Below, piece by piece: positions 9,094-16,977 of a DNA stretch of 64,000 nt. Location: assembly GCA_021531865.1 (NCBI GenBank), contig JAFBIW010000001.1:62001-126000 (forward strand), read 5' to 3'. The position numbers were made by a program, and so were the translations under genes. This stretch comes from Butyricicoccus pullicaecorum. GTDB lineage: Bacteria > Bacillota > Clostridia > Oscillospirales > Butyricicoccaceae. Positions within the stretch are counted from its first letter, which is position 1, and each line of letters opens with the position of its first letter. The notes below the pieces were generated by a model that did no database searches, was not told where the DNA came from, and was given only the letters and a program-made list of their open reading frames with translations.

Positions 9094-9189
9094 ATGAAAT
9101 TCAAGGATTTCTTCAATGGTATGGTCGAACTCGAAATGATGGATCTGAAAAACGACATTCGTTTCGCTGCCAAGCGCAAGACCAAGTAA
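9094..9189 (+). CDS. Tiny ORF, 31 aa, second of a tandem pair
   Basis: A 31-codon ORF with an AAAGGAG ribosome binding site 10 bases before the ATG. The product starts M-K-F-K-D-F-F-N-G and ends in the basic run A-A-K-R-K-T-K. Like its 39-residue neighbour it is a short amphipathic helix with a positively charged C-terminus, and the two are probably co-transcribed. A strong terminator follows at 9303. Function unknown. Confidence 0.5.
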   Translation: MKFKDFFNGMVELEMMDLKNDIRFAAKRKTK

Positions 9190-9302
9190 TTTTCAAATAA
9201 ATCGGGCGCGCCGGGTTAGGAAGCTGCGCGGCGCGCCTTCCCCCCATCCTTTCTCCATATTTCCCCTGTGCGGCGGTTTCCCCCTGATCCGCCGCCGCAT
9301 CG

Positions 9303-9343
9303 CCCCGTTCCGGTTCATTTTCCGACCGGAACGGGGCTTTTTT
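9303..9343 (+). terminator. Terminator after the tiny ORF pair
   Basis: A 12-bp perfect stem (CCCCGTTCCGGT / ACCGGAACGGGG) followed by CTTTTTT, oriented to end rightward transcription. A GC-rich palindrome (GGCGCGCC copies) lies just before it near 9205-9237. Confidence 0.9.
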
Positions 9344-9345
9344 CA

Positions 9346-9377
9346 TAAAAAACGGAGCCGCAAAGTGCGGCTCCGTT
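9346..9377 (-). terminator. Terminator of the HAD phosphatase gene
   Basis: The hairpin ACGGAGCCGC / GCGGCTCCGT is followed on the minus strand by a T run. It sits 19 bp past the stop of the HAD gene. Confidence 0.9.
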
Positions 9378-9395
9378 CTGTTTCAATTTGACTGC

Positions 9396-10838
9396 TTATT
9401 TGCGTACCAGCACCAGTTCATCCGAACCGAGCATACGGGAATACTGGGTCGGGAGCAGCTGGCCGATGTTGTTGTCGCGGCCCTGAAGCACATACTCCGG
9501 GTTCTCCGCGCCGATCGTTTCAGCCGCCTTGACAGACAGCGCCTGGATCGGGTCGCTGGTCTTGCGATAGCGGTTGAAGATGACGCCGAGCTCAGTCTCG
9601 GGGAAGTCGGTCATCATGTTGAAGTCGCCCGCGCTGTCGCCAAAGACCATGACGGGGCCTGCGCCGTTGTACTTGGGCAGGATGAAGTTGCGGATGACCG
9701 TGCTCTTGCCGGCCGCCTGGGTCTGCGCATACATGCCCTTGCCGCCGAAGTCATAGTTGTACTCCGCGATGTAACGGCCGTCCTTCAGCTTGAGCTGCAT
9801 CGCGTAAACCTGATCCTCAGGAACGTTCAGGCCGAAGTACTCGTCGCACGCCGCCGCCAGAATGACGTCGATAAAGGATGCGGAGCAAACGTAAACGTCA
9901 ATGCCGTTGGCCATCAGGGTCTGATACAGATCGACGACCTCATCGGTGAAGGTGATGCCGGTCAGATACGACGTGCTGATCACGCCGGCCTTGCCGGGCG
10001 CAGCCGCGGGAGAGGTCCAGGTCTCTTCGGTGAACTCGCCGTAAGAAGTCCAGTAGCGGTGGGAATCGCCCGCCAGCTTGCGGACTTCCTCCGGGGTCAT
10101 GCCTGCGAACAGGTAGGTAACCCAGGGATAGGATACGGACGCGTCAAAGGTATCGCCGACTGCCGAATACATGTAGCGCAGCTTGGCTGCGAAGTCCAGA
10201 TACTGGTTGGACTTGTGGATCTCGTCCAGGCTCTTGCTGCCCGCCAGACCCTTATAGTTCGCGTAGAGCCACTTGTAATCGGAAACGATATCCTGCGCGA
10301 GCTGCTCGCAGCTCACGTCCTGACCGGCGGCATTCTTACCGACCGCTGCGTTCATATCGGGGATCTGGGTCTTGAGCACGTCATACAGCTCTTCGGGCTT
10401 GATGGCGAAGACCAGATTTTCGATCTGGTAAACCAGCAGAGCTTCCTCAACGTCGTTGATGACGGTCGTGTTATCGAAGTCAAAAACAACGTATTTGCCC
10501 TTGTTGGCATTCCGGTCGATCACCTTCTGGATGGCCGCGCGGGTCTCCGGTGCCCAGTTGCCGACGAGCAGCTCGGTCTTGGACGCCTTGTAATGCGCCG
10601 AAGGATCAATGACGGCGGTGTTGGTGGCCGCGTCAAAGGTCACGCCGATATCGAGCGCAGAGAGCAGATCGCGGAGCTTGAAATAGTTATAGCCCTCAAT
10701 CTCATAGCTTTCCGCCTGAAGCTGCTTGCTGTCCAGCATGACCTTGGTCGTGCCGGACTTGACGGATACAGCCGAAGCCGTCGTCGTCAAGGCCATCATC
10801 AGAGCAAGGAACAGAGCCAGAATCCGTGATTTCTTCAT
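9396..10838 (-). CDS. Secreted HAD-superfamily phosphatase-like protein
   Basis: A 480-residue exported protein. Residues 1-23 are a signal peptide (K-K-S-R then a hydrophobic core ending T-A-S-A). Residues about 30-80 resemble a copper-amine-oxidase N-terminal-like domain (Y-F-K-L-R-D-L-L-S-A-L). A HAD hydrolase domain follows with D120-F-D122-N-T as the nucleophile motif and a late G-D-S-A-G-D-F-N-M motif IV. It is probably an extracellular or cell-wall phosphatase; the substrate is unknown. The start at 10838 has AAAGGAGG upstream; an in-frame extension to 11000 has no ribosome binding site. It has its own terminator. Confidence 0.8.
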   Translation of the reverse strand: MKKSRILALFLALMMALTTTASAVSVKSGTTKVMLDSKQLQAESYEIEGYNYFKLRDLLSALDIGVTFDAATNTAVIDPSAHYKASKTELLVGNWAPETRAAIQKVIDRNANKGKYVVFDFDNTTVINDVEEALLVYQIENLVFAIKPEELYDVLKTQIPDMNAAVGKNAAGQDVSCEQLAQDIVSDYKWLYANYKGLAGSKSLDEIHKSNQYLDFAAKLRYMYSAVGDTFDASVSYPWVTYLFAGMTPEEVRKLAGDSHRYWTSYGEFTEETWTSPAAAPGKAGVISTSYLTGITFTDEVVDLYQTLMANGIDVYVCSASFIDVILAAACDEYFGLNVPEDQVYAMQLKLKDGRYIAEYNYDFGGKGMYAQTQAAGKSTVIRNFILPKYNGAGPVMVFGDSAGDFNMMTDFPETELGVIFNRYRKTSDPIQALSVKAAETIGAENPEYVLQGRDNNIGQLLPTQYSRMLGSDELVLVRK

Positions 10839-11386
10839 GTAAGAGCGCCTCCTTTGTTTTGTAGAAATTGCCGAAAAGCGTATCATCTTCCGCTTTGTTG
10901 TTGTGATTATATCACAAGCACCTGCGGCTTGCAATGAAGGATTTTTGAACCGATCAAATTCCGCCCTTTCCACTGAGAAACAGCCGTGTAATTTGTGCAT
11001 TTTTCATACTGCAACTGTGTCAAACTTGTCGATCCGTGCTTGAGCATGCTCAATTTTCGATGGCTCTGCCCGATTTGAAACACCCGGATTTTGAGCACGG
11101 CCGTGAGCACGGGGACAATCGGACAAAAAAAGAGGACGCCGCGTGAGCAGCGTCCGATTTTCTGCGCTTTCAAGGAAACAATGTTTCAGCGGTTTCTCTT
11201 TTTGATACCGCAAACGCACGATCACTGGGTCCGCTTGCCGTGCATATGCGCAAGGTCGTGCTTGCGGTACTGGATTGGCGCATAATTCAGCTCCCCAAAC
11301 CCTCTTTTCAATATGCAGAAAGAGCGGCTTTTCGCCGCTCTTTCTGTGTTTCAGGTACTTTTCTGCCCGCCATTCTTCATGAAACA
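10839..11386. other. Intergenic region with two strong hairpins, no supported gene
   Basis: No reading frame here has both a ribosome binding site and protein-like composition. A long imperfect inverted repeat spans about 11207-11262 (CCGCAAACGCACGA against TCGTGCTTGCGG). A strong hairpin lies at about 11317-11345 (GAAAGAGCGGC / GCCGCTCTTTC). The first could be part of an uncharacterised structured RNA and the second its terminator, but this is only a suggestion. Confidence 0.4.
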
Positions 11387-11420
11387 ATAAAAAAGCGGAG
11401 AGGGAACTTCCCTCTCCGCC
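11387..11420 (-). terminator. Original terminator of the rubrerythrin gene, displaced
   Basis: The hairpin GCGGAGAGGGAA / TTCCCTCTCCGC is followed on the minus strand by a T run. It lies just beyond the left copy of the rubrerythrin 3' end and was presumably the native terminator before the element inserted. Confidence 0.8.
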
Positions 11421-11439
11421 GTATTTTGTCTTGATTTGT

Positions 11440-11518
11440 AAGGCTTTTGCTTAGCCGAAGTAACGCTCCAGCAGACCCTTGAACGCCTTGCCGTGACGGG
11501 CCTCGTCGCGGGCCATCT
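11440..11518 (-). repeat. attL: orphan copy of the rubrerythrin 3' end
   Basis: 79 bp matching 20284-20362 except for G instead of A at 11471. On the minus strand it reads through [10 protein letters not shown] to the stop, but it is cut from its gene. Homology stops sharply at 11518, where element sequence begins. Confidence 0.92.
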
Positions 11519-11647
11519 GTCTCGCCGACGGGCAGGCCGCTTCGCGTCCTATGGGGAAACGCAGGAAACTCAATGCTTTCCCCTCCCGTTCCACTCCTAA
11601 TGATAGCAAAGTCAAGAGCAAGCGATTTTAGAAAAGTGCCACTTAAA

Positions 11648-11658
11648 TATCCACTTTT
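11648..11658 (+). promoter_or_regulatory. Possible integrase arm-type site, left
   Basis: The 11-mer TATCCACTTTT, just before the integrase start, recurs twice near the other end of the element at 20137-20147 and 20152-20162. Short repeats near both ends of tyrosine-recombinase elements are often arm-binding sites. It also overlaps the int leader and could give autoregulation. Confidence 0.5.
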
Positions 11659-11670
11659 AGGAGGCACACT

Positions 11671-12882
11671 ATGGCTAAACTCAATGACACAGGCGTTTAT
11701 CAACTGGCAAATAAGAATTGGGCGTTTCGCTATACCATCACGGCGGATGGGCGAAAGAAGGATGTCCGCAAAGCAAAGGACGAATTTGGCAATCCCCTGA
11801 AAACAAAGACAGAAGCTATCCGGGCAAGGAACAAAGCGGTCGAGCGGGAGCGGGAGGGCAAGAAACCCGCTCCAAAGGTCAGAAAGACTTTCAAAGAAGT
11901 GTATGCGGAATTTTGTGAAAACGGCAGGAAAGACAGAGCCTACCGAACCAAACAAAAGCAGGACAGCCTTTGGAATAATCACCTTTGCTCTAAATACGGC
12001 AAGCGGTTCGTGGATGAAATCACGGCGGCGGAGGTCAATGATTATCTCTCCGATCTTTACTATGTGGAAGGTTTTTCGTATCAATACACCGAAGCCTTTT
12101 TGAAAATGTTTTACCTGATCTTCGGGCAAGCCTATTCCCGCAATTATCTGGAAGTAGATACCTACAACAAACTCTGTGTAAATAAAGACACCCGCATCAA
12201 AATGCCAAAGATGAAGACAGAGGATGATACCGATATTGTGGCGTTCAGTCGTGAGGAGCTTGTTCTTCTGGATGATTATTTCAAAGGCACAAACGCAGAA
12301 ACCGCTTACCTGTTGGGACGCTATTGCGGTCTGCGTATCAATGAAGCCTTTGGCCTGAAATGGGAAAATGTCGATTTGGAGAACGGCACAATTATCATCG
12401 ACAGGCAAATGCAGTATCAGGATGGCCTTATCAAACTGGTTTCTCCCAAAACCCGCAATTCCAAACGGACAATCTTCCTTTGTCCCACGCTTCAAGAGCA
12501 TTTGAAAAAGAAGTTCCAACAGAGGGCGGAAGACGAAAAGCAGTTTGCCGAACTGCGGAAGCAGAAAACACGGTTCATTGATGATCTGGACGGCAGGAAA
12601 ATCCCCTCTACGGATTTGGTGAATTGTCTGCCCGACGGAACACTTCAAACCGTCAATTCTATGAAATACCCGTCCCGTGAAATCAAGGCCAAATTAGGCA
12701 TCAATTTCAAATATCATTTTCTCCGGCATACTTACGGAACCTTAATGGCGGAAATGAATACCCCCACGCACTTGCTCTGTAATCAAATGGGACATGGACA
12801 CATCCATACGACCCAGAGATATTACATTGCGGTTTCCAAAAGTGGAATTGAGATTTTACAGGGCAATTTGAATTGTCTTTGA
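11671..12882 (+). CDS. int: Tyrosine-type site-specific integrase
   Basis: A 403-residue phage/ICE-type tyrosine recombinase that would integrate and excise this element at rbr. It has an N-terminal arm-binding region, a SAM-like core-binding domain (about 65-170), and a catalytic domain with Arg in G-L-R-I-N-E, the H-F-L-R-H motif, the later G-H-G-H-I-H, and the nucleophile Tyr in Q-R-Y-Y. The start at 11671 has TTAGGAGG upstream. It lies just inside attL and points inward, the usual layout. A terminator at about 12925 separates it from the converging WYL gene. Confidence 0.93.
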   Translation: MAKLNDTGVYQLANKNWAFRYTITADGRKKDVRKAKDEFGNPLKTKTEAIRARNKAVEREREGKKPAPKVRKTFKEVYAEFCENGRKDRAYRTKQKQDSLWNNHLCSKYGKRFVDEITAAEVNDYLSDLYYVEGFSYQYTEAFLKMFYLIFGQAYSRNYLEVDTYNKLCVNKDTRIKMPKMKTEDDTDIVAFSREELVLLDDYFKGTNAETAYLLGRYCGLRINEAFGLKWENVDLENGTIIIDRQMQYQDGLIKLVSPKTRNSKRTIFLCPTLQEHLKKKFQQRAEDEKQFAELRKQKTRFIDDLDGRKIPSTDLVNCLPDGTLQTVNSMKYPSREIKAKLGINFKYHFLRHTYGTLMAEMNTPTHLLCNQMGHGHIHTTQRYYIAVSKSGIEILQGNLNCL

Positions 12883-12924
12883 TTTGCGGGGAACATCTTG
12901 GAACATCTTTTTACATAAACGAAC

Positions 12925-12960
12925 AAAAGGGAAGGTGATCGAACACCTTCCCTTATCTTT
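12925..12960. terminator. Bidirectional terminator between int and the WYL gene
   Basis: The hairpin GGGAAGGTG / CACCTTCCC has A and T runs on its outer sides and lies between converging genes. Confidence 0.8.
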
Positions 12961-13961
12961 TAATCATCTTTATACATATCGGCGGATGCCTGAATGAAAT
13001 CCCGCATTTTCTCTACCACAGGGGCGGGGTCTAAAATCTTCACCCTTCTTCCAAAAGTAGCAATCCACGCAAAGAAGGTGGGGCTGATCTCCACAGGGAC
13101 TGTGATGGTGAAGTGGTCGGCATCCACGGGCATCATCATAACATCCTTGCCGAACTGGTCTATTACTGCATCTGCCAGTTCCTTGCGGAAGCGGATACGG
13201 ACATTGTATTCCTTACCGCCATACATATCAAACACTTTTGCCTTTTGGCTTATGATGTTCTTTTCTTTGAAAAGTTCCTTCCCTTCTCTCTTTTGGAGAA
13301 GCGGGAAACTGATACGTTCCATTCGATCCACACGATAATAGCGGAACATCTTGCCGTCATAGGCGTAAAGATAATAATTGCCGTTGTTCCACAAAAGGGC
13401 GTAAGGGCTAACCGTCACTCGGTTGCCATCGTAAGAAAAGTTTTTAGGATTGGCTCTGTCGGGGGTATAGTGGAAGTAGCGGAAGGAAATCTGGCTATCC
13501 TCTGCGATTGCCTGATGGATGCGGTCAGCGTCTTTTACAACGCTGTCGTTCATGCTCCGCACTCGATCCGCAACATAGGTCTGTCGATTCAGGGTTGCTT
13601 TGGTTTCCTTGCCCGCAAGGGCTTTGATTTTCTCTGTAATTTCCCGTGCCTTTTCTCTGGTGATGAACTTGGAAGACTGAATACCATCAACCAGCAACCG
13701 CAGTTCGTAAGGCTCAAAGGGCGGATTTAAGAGGCGGTAGCCCTTCTTATGTGGGTCGTATTCCAAATGAAGCCCAAACTCATTATCCAAAACCGCAAAA
13801 TCAGAATACAGGGTTTTCTTCTCTACTGGATAGCCCTTTTCCATCAGGTATTCTTCAATTTCTCTGCGTTTTACAATGCGGTCTTTTCCTGCGTTGGCTT
13901 GGAGGTATTCTTTCAAAAGAAGAAGTCGGATGCCGATGTAGTAATTTCCGTAGTTGGGCAC
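12960..13961 (-). CDS. WYL-domain transcriptional regulator
   Basis: A 333-residue regulator with an N-terminal winged HTH (about 10-75, including R-R-E-I-E-E-Y-L and K-T-L-Y-S-D-F), a WYL ligand-binding domain (about 150-230, with V-S-P-Y-A-L-L-W-N-N-G-N-Y-Y-L) and a WCX C-terminal extension. WYL proteins often bind nucleic acids or nucleotides and regulate defence or mobile functions. It lies 15 bp downstream of an XRE gene on the same strand, so the pair is probably an operon controlling the element. Confidence 0.88.
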   Translation of the reverse strand: MPNYGNYYIGIRLLLLKEYLQANAGKDRIVKRREIEEYLMEKGYPVEKKTLYSDFAVLDNEFGLHLEYDPHKKGYRLLNPPFEPYELRLLVDGIQSSKFITREKAREITEKIKALAGKETKATLNRQTYVADRVRSMNDSVVKDADRIHQAIAEDSQISFRYFHYTPDRANPKNFSYDGNRVTVSPYALLWNNGNYYLYAYDGKMFRYYRVDRMERISFPLLQKREGKELFKEKNIISQKAKVFDMYGGKEYNVRIRFRKELADAVIDQFGKDVMMMPVDADHFTITVPVEISPTFFAWIATFGRRVKILDPAPVVEKMRDFIQASADMYKDD

Positions 13962-13976
13962 TGTCCTGCCTCCATC

Positions 13977-14288
13977 TTACTTTTTTAGCAAGCGGTTAAT
14001 TATGCCCAACAACATGAGCATATCATCTTCGTCAAGTTGCTTCATCCCTGCCAATGCTTTTTGAACCAATTCGGGGTTTTGGTCTGTGTCATCGAAAAAC
14101 TGTTGAGGGGTGATTTCCAGATAATCGCAGATAGCAAAAAACTCCTTCAGCGGAGGCAACGCCTTTCCAGAGGAGATATTGTAGATGTAGCCTCGGCTGT
14201 GTCCCAAATCATAACTCATTTGGTATTCTGACACACCTTTTTGTAATCGAAGCTGCGTAATTCGCTCCCGCACAAAGTTTTCTTTCAT
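13977..14288 (-). CDS. XRE-family HTH regulator
   Basis: A 103-residue protein with a Cro/C1-type HTH at about 7-62 (R-I-T-Q-L-R-L-Q-K-G-V-S, G-H-S-R-G-Y-I-Y) and a short Asp/Leu-rich C-terminal tail. It is upstream of and co-oriented with the WYL regulator, and divergent from the 62-residue gene at 14448. It may repress the divergent promoter at 14361-14390. Confidence 0.88.
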   Translation of the reverse strand: MKENFVRERITQLRLQKGVSEYQMSYDLGHSRGYIYNISSGKALPPLKEFFAICDYLEITPQQFFDDTDQNPELVQKALAGMKQLDEDDMLMLLGIINRLLKK

Positions 14289-14360
14289 CTGCTATCACCT
14301 CTGAAAATATGATAGCTTGACCCCGGAAAACGATAGTAGAATATTATTTGTTGTTTTGTA

Positions 14361-14390
14361 TTGAAACACTCCAAGAATATATGTTATAAT
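14361..14390 (+). promoter_or_regulatory. Promoter for the 14448-15598 gene pair
   Basis: TTGAAA at 14361-14366 and TATAAT at 14385-14390, 18 bp apart, with an AT-rich surround. It reads into the small gene at 14448. Confidence 0.65.
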
Positions 14391-14447
14391 CAAACAGAGT
14401 ATGTCGAAATATAATATTTTAGAGGATAACAACAAAGGAGAGGTGCT

Positions 14448-14636
14448 ATGTATTTCTATAATTTGGATACGGGGACACTTCATATCGAAGGATACTGCGG
14501 CCAAAGCAATCCGCATCCTAACCACATAAAGCATTTTGAAACAGAGCAGGAAGCGTATGCTTTTGCTGGCCGACAGAAAATCCATATGTGTGTAGATTGT
14601 CAGAAAAAGAGAGATGAAAAATTAAAGAAGGTGTAA
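14448..14636 (+). CDS. Small CxxC protein of unknown function (62 aa)
   Basis: A 62-residue protein with a possible metal-binding layout: H and C in L-H-I-E-G-Y-C-G, then C-V-D-C near the C-terminus. The ribosome binding site is AAAGGAGAGG. Its stop lies 2 bp before the next ATG, so the two genes are coupled. Similar short cysteine proteins occur in clostridial mobile elements, but I cannot name a family. Confidence 0.6.
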   Translation: MYFYNLDTGTLHIEGYCGQSNPHPNHIKHFETEQEAYAFAGRQKIHMCVDCQKKRDEKLKKV

Positions 14637-14638
14637 TA

Positions 14639-15598
14639 ATGGAACTTCTATTGCTAATTCCTGCTCTCCTTATTGTTATGATTTTCATTGTGATTAAGTC
14701 GAAGCGGGAAGAATCTGTGAAAGAAAAAGCAAGAAATGAATGGGATTCAGAGCAGGGAAAGTATGAAAAAATTATTTGTTCGCTTCCTTCGGAGTTGGTA
14801 TCTAAACTGTTTGATTTGCTGAAACAATCTTGTGCCCAAATACGCCTCGTTGTGCCAGACACCTATCCAGCGGAACTCTCAAAAATATTCTTGGCCACCA
14901 ATACAGTTATAAACAAAGGAACCTACGGAACTATCACAAGAGAACAGCACCAGCAAATCAGCAACCTACTGAATAAGGACTTCAACTTGTATGTAAATGA
15001 GTTTATCCCTGCCGCCAACACAGCATTACGACAACTTGCGGATTCTGATGGATTGGGATTTGGCCTGATTACGAATAGCGCTGCTGACGCTATGCTTTAC
15101 AGTGCGTTGGATACCAACGAGAGACTGAAAGGCAATGAAAAAAAGATTCGGGAATACGAAGAAATGATAGACAAACAAGTAGTTTCTATCCTAGACAAGA
15201 TACAAAAAGTTTTGGAGGGGAAGTATGAGGATATAGAAACTATGCAGACAGAATGTGAGCAGGAGGATGTCCCCAACAAACAGGAGGAAACAATCTATAC
15301 GCAGGAGGAAGTTGCGAAGAGGTGGTATGTTCAAGAGACAGCCGAAGGTGTCATTGCGTTCATTGACGAACAGAATAATCTCATTTTCCCTAACAAGACT
15401 GAAATAAGTGAAAAAGAAATCTTGTTTGCGTTGAAAAACGCAGACAAACCACTCAAGCCAAGCGAAATCCAACAGGCAACTAAATATTTGCGAGCATGTA
15501 GAATGACCCATGTGTCATATGTGTTGCGTCAGATGAGTCAGGCATCCAAAATAGAACGATTCGATGAAAACAATATTGCTTACTTCAAGATGAAGTGA
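14639..15598 (+). CDS. Membrane-anchored protein with C-terminal winged-helix-like region
   Basis: 319 residues. Residues 3-20 are one hydrophobic helix, followed by a basic K-S-K-R-E-E stretch that would lie inside the cell. The middle is helical and charged, possibly coiled coil (about 165-195). The last 70 residues (K-E-I-L-F-A-L-K-N-A-D-K-P-L-K-P-S-E-I) resemble a winged helix. It is coupled to the small CxxC gene upstream, in AT-rich sequence unlike the host genes. Function unknown; a membrane-tethered regulator is one reading. Confidence 0.6.
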   Translation: MELLLLIPALLIVMIFIVIKSKREESVKEKARNEWDSEQGKYEKIICSLPSELVSKLFDLLKQSCAQIRLVVPDTYPAELSKIFLATNTVINKGTYGTITREQHQQISNLLNKDFNLYVNEFIPAANTALRQLADSDGLGFGLITNSAADAMLYSALDTNERLKGNEKKIREYEEMIDKQVVSILDKIQKVLEGKYEDIETMQTECEQEDVPNKQEETIYTQEEVAKRWYVQETAEGVIAFIDEQNNLIFPNKTEISEKEILFALKNADKPLKPSEIQQATKYLRACRMTHVSYVLRQMSQASKIERFDENNIAYFKMK

Positions 15599-15599
15599 A

Positions 15600-15634
15600 A
15601 AACAGGGAGCCGATTTGGCTCCCTGTTCTTTTAC
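15600..15634. terminator. Terminator between converging genes
   Basis: The hairpin ACAGGGAGCC / GGCTCCCTGT with an A run before and TCTTTT after can serve both converging genes. It overlaps the resolvase stop at 15631 by a few bases. Confidence 0.75.
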
Positions 15635-16218
15635 TTTTCCAAAAGGCTGAGATACTTATAGACTGTCGTTCTGCTCAAATCACACACCCTCGCCAGTTCA
15701 GACACATTCAACTGCTTATTTTTGAACGCAGGATAGTGGCGAAGAAACACGGCGGGAATATCGTCTGCGGTTGCCTGCGGCCTGCCGATCTTGGCTCCCT
15801 TTGCCTTGGCATTTGCCATGCCAGACCGCACACGCTCACGGATGATACGCAACTCCAATTCGGCAAATACCCCCGACATCTGGATAAAGGCGTTTGTCAT
15901 CGGGTCGATCTGCCCGTTGGAGCAATCCACGGTAATGCTTCCCACGATCACCAACCGCAAACGTTTGGCGCGGATAACTTCGATAATCTCACACAGTTGC
16001 TTTGTGCTTCTGGCAAGGCGGGACACTTCCAAAGTGATGATGGTATCCCCTTCCTGTGCCTGTTCCAGAAGCGAAGACAGTTGGCACTTCACGGCTACGT
16101 CCCCGTGTTCGTATTCAAGAAAGATGCGTTCTGCCCCTGCCTGTTTCAGTTCCCGCACCTGACGGTCAATGTCCTGCTTGCTCTCGTTGGTGGAGCATCG
16201 TGCGTATCCGTGTTTCAT
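15631..16218 (-). CDS. Serine resolvase/invertase family recombinase
   Basis: A 195-residue small serine recombinase. The catalytic Ser is in Y-A-R-C-S-T near residue 8. The active-site Arg region is E-V-S-R-L-A-R-S-T, followed by the long E helix and a C-terminal HTH (L-N-V-S-E-L-A-R-V-C-D-L-S-R-T-T-V-Y). The start at 16218 has AAAGGAGG upstream; longer in-frame extensions do not. It lies downstream of the 92-residue gene and within reach of the operator-controlled promoter near 16615. A role as element resolvase or accessory recombinase is inferred. Confidence 0.9.
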   Translation of the reverse strand: MKHGYARCSTNESKQDIDRQVRELKQAGAERIFLEYEHGDVAVKCQLSSLLEQAQEGDTIITLEVSRLARSTKQLCEIIEVIRAKRLRLVIVGSITVDCSNGQIDPMTNAFIQMSGVFAELELRIIRERVRSGMANAKAKGAKIGRPQATADDIPAVFLRHYPAFKNKQLNVSELARVCDLSRTTVYKYLSLLEK

Positions 16219-16279
16219 CTGTCTGTCCTCCTTTTGGACTGCTCCACGGGCTTTGTGTTGCCCGTGGAGCGTGTTTGGT

Positions 16280-16558
16280 TTAGCAAGAGATGGAGAAGCG
16301 TCGGCTGGTGCTCTGCTTCGTAAAGGCTTTGTAGAGGTCGCCATAGACCTTCTTGAAGCCAGTAGTGTCGAAGCGATTGGAGAGGACGGAAGTCCATCGG
16401 ATGATGTAAGCCCCTGCGGTCAGTTCTTCAACCTCACGCTCCAACATCTCGGCCTTGATACTGTCCCGAATGGCTTCCGCTTCGGCTCTGGCTTCTTCCA
16501 TCAGGGCTTCCCACTCGTTCAGGGCTTCGATCTTGGCTACCAGTTCGTTCTTACTCAT
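16280..16558 (-). CDS. Conserved mobile-element protein of unknown function (92 aa)
   Basis: A 92-residue protein with an N-terminal charged coiled coil (about 5-40, Glu/Ala-rich) and a C-terminal basic segment ending S-R-R-F-S-I-S-C. Proteins of this form are familiar from gut Firmicutes mobile elements but have no function I can name. The ATG has AAAGGAG upstream. Its promoter lies in the triple-operator region, with operator 1 filling the -35/-10 spacer. Confidence 0.7.
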   Translation of the reverse strand: MSKNELVAKIEALNEWEALMEEARAEAEAIRDSIKAEMLEREVEELTAGAYIIRWTSVLSNRFDTTGFKKVYGDLYKAFTKQSTSRRFSISC

Positions 16559-16614
16559 AATCGTATCTCCTTTTGGATGTTATTTGCGTTTGGGTATCTC
16601 CCTTAACTGTCTTT

Positions 16615-16721
16615 ATTATAGCACTAATATATAGTGCCGTCCATTGACAAATAGCACTAAATTGCGGTGCTATTATTGTGTAAAATTAGCACTTGTTTTT
16701 AGTGCTAATCTCTGCTACAAT
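16615..16721. promoter_or_regulatory. Divergent promoter region with three GCAC-N9-GTGC operators
   Basis: Three palindromes share GCAC-N9-GTGC: 16621-16637, 16654-16670 and 16689-16705, with centres about 33-35 bp apart. Operator 1 exactly fills the 17-bp spacer of a leftward promoter (TATAAT at 16620-16615 on the minus strand). Operator 3 overlaps the -35 of a rightward promoter (TTGTTT 16693-16698, TACAAT 16716-16721). The XRE protein encoded at 16750 is the obvious candidate binder. This resembles a small lysogeny-type switch. Confidence 0.75.
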
Positions 16722-16749
16722 AAGGACAATGGGAAAGGAGGCTCATTTT

Positions 16750-16977
16750 ATGGCAATCCGCTACAAAGTAGATATAATGGCTGAACTGAAAAAGAAGGGG
16801 TATTCATCCACCAAAATCCGTGAAGAGAAGTTGATCGGGCAATCTTACCTCCAACAGATACGGCACGGAGAATTAGTGTCGTGGAAGACGATTGACACGC
16901 TCTGCTCCCTGTTGGAATGTCAGCCCGGAGATTTGATTGAGTATGTGAAAGAGGACGGCGTTCAGGAAAGGGGCTGA
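16750..16977 (+). CDS. Small XRE/Cro-type regulator (75 aa)
   Basis: A compact Cro/C1-type HTH protein (I-M-A-E-L-K-K-K-G-Y-S-S-T-K-I-R, then Q-S-Y-L-Q-Q-I-R-H-G-E-L, then L-L-E-C-Q-P-G-D-L-I-E-Y), like YozG-type regulators. The ATG at 16750 follows a GGAAAGGAG ribosome binding site. It is transcribed away from three palindromic operators, so it probably represses itself and the divergent recombinase operon. Confidence 0.88.
   Translation: MAIRYKVDIMAELKKKGYSSTKIREEKLIGQSYLQQIRHGELVSWKTIDTLCSLLECQPGDLIEYVKEDGVQERG

Noticed and set aside
10907-11387. Several short frames on both strands before the rbr element
   Set aside because: None has a ribosome binding site or sensible composition; they contradict one another and overlap hairpins.
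11440-11518. A truncated second rubrerythrin gene as an independent pseudogene
   Set aside because: The 79-bp copy ends abruptly, matches the 3' end of rbr almost exactly and pairs with an integrase, so it is an attachment-site duplication.
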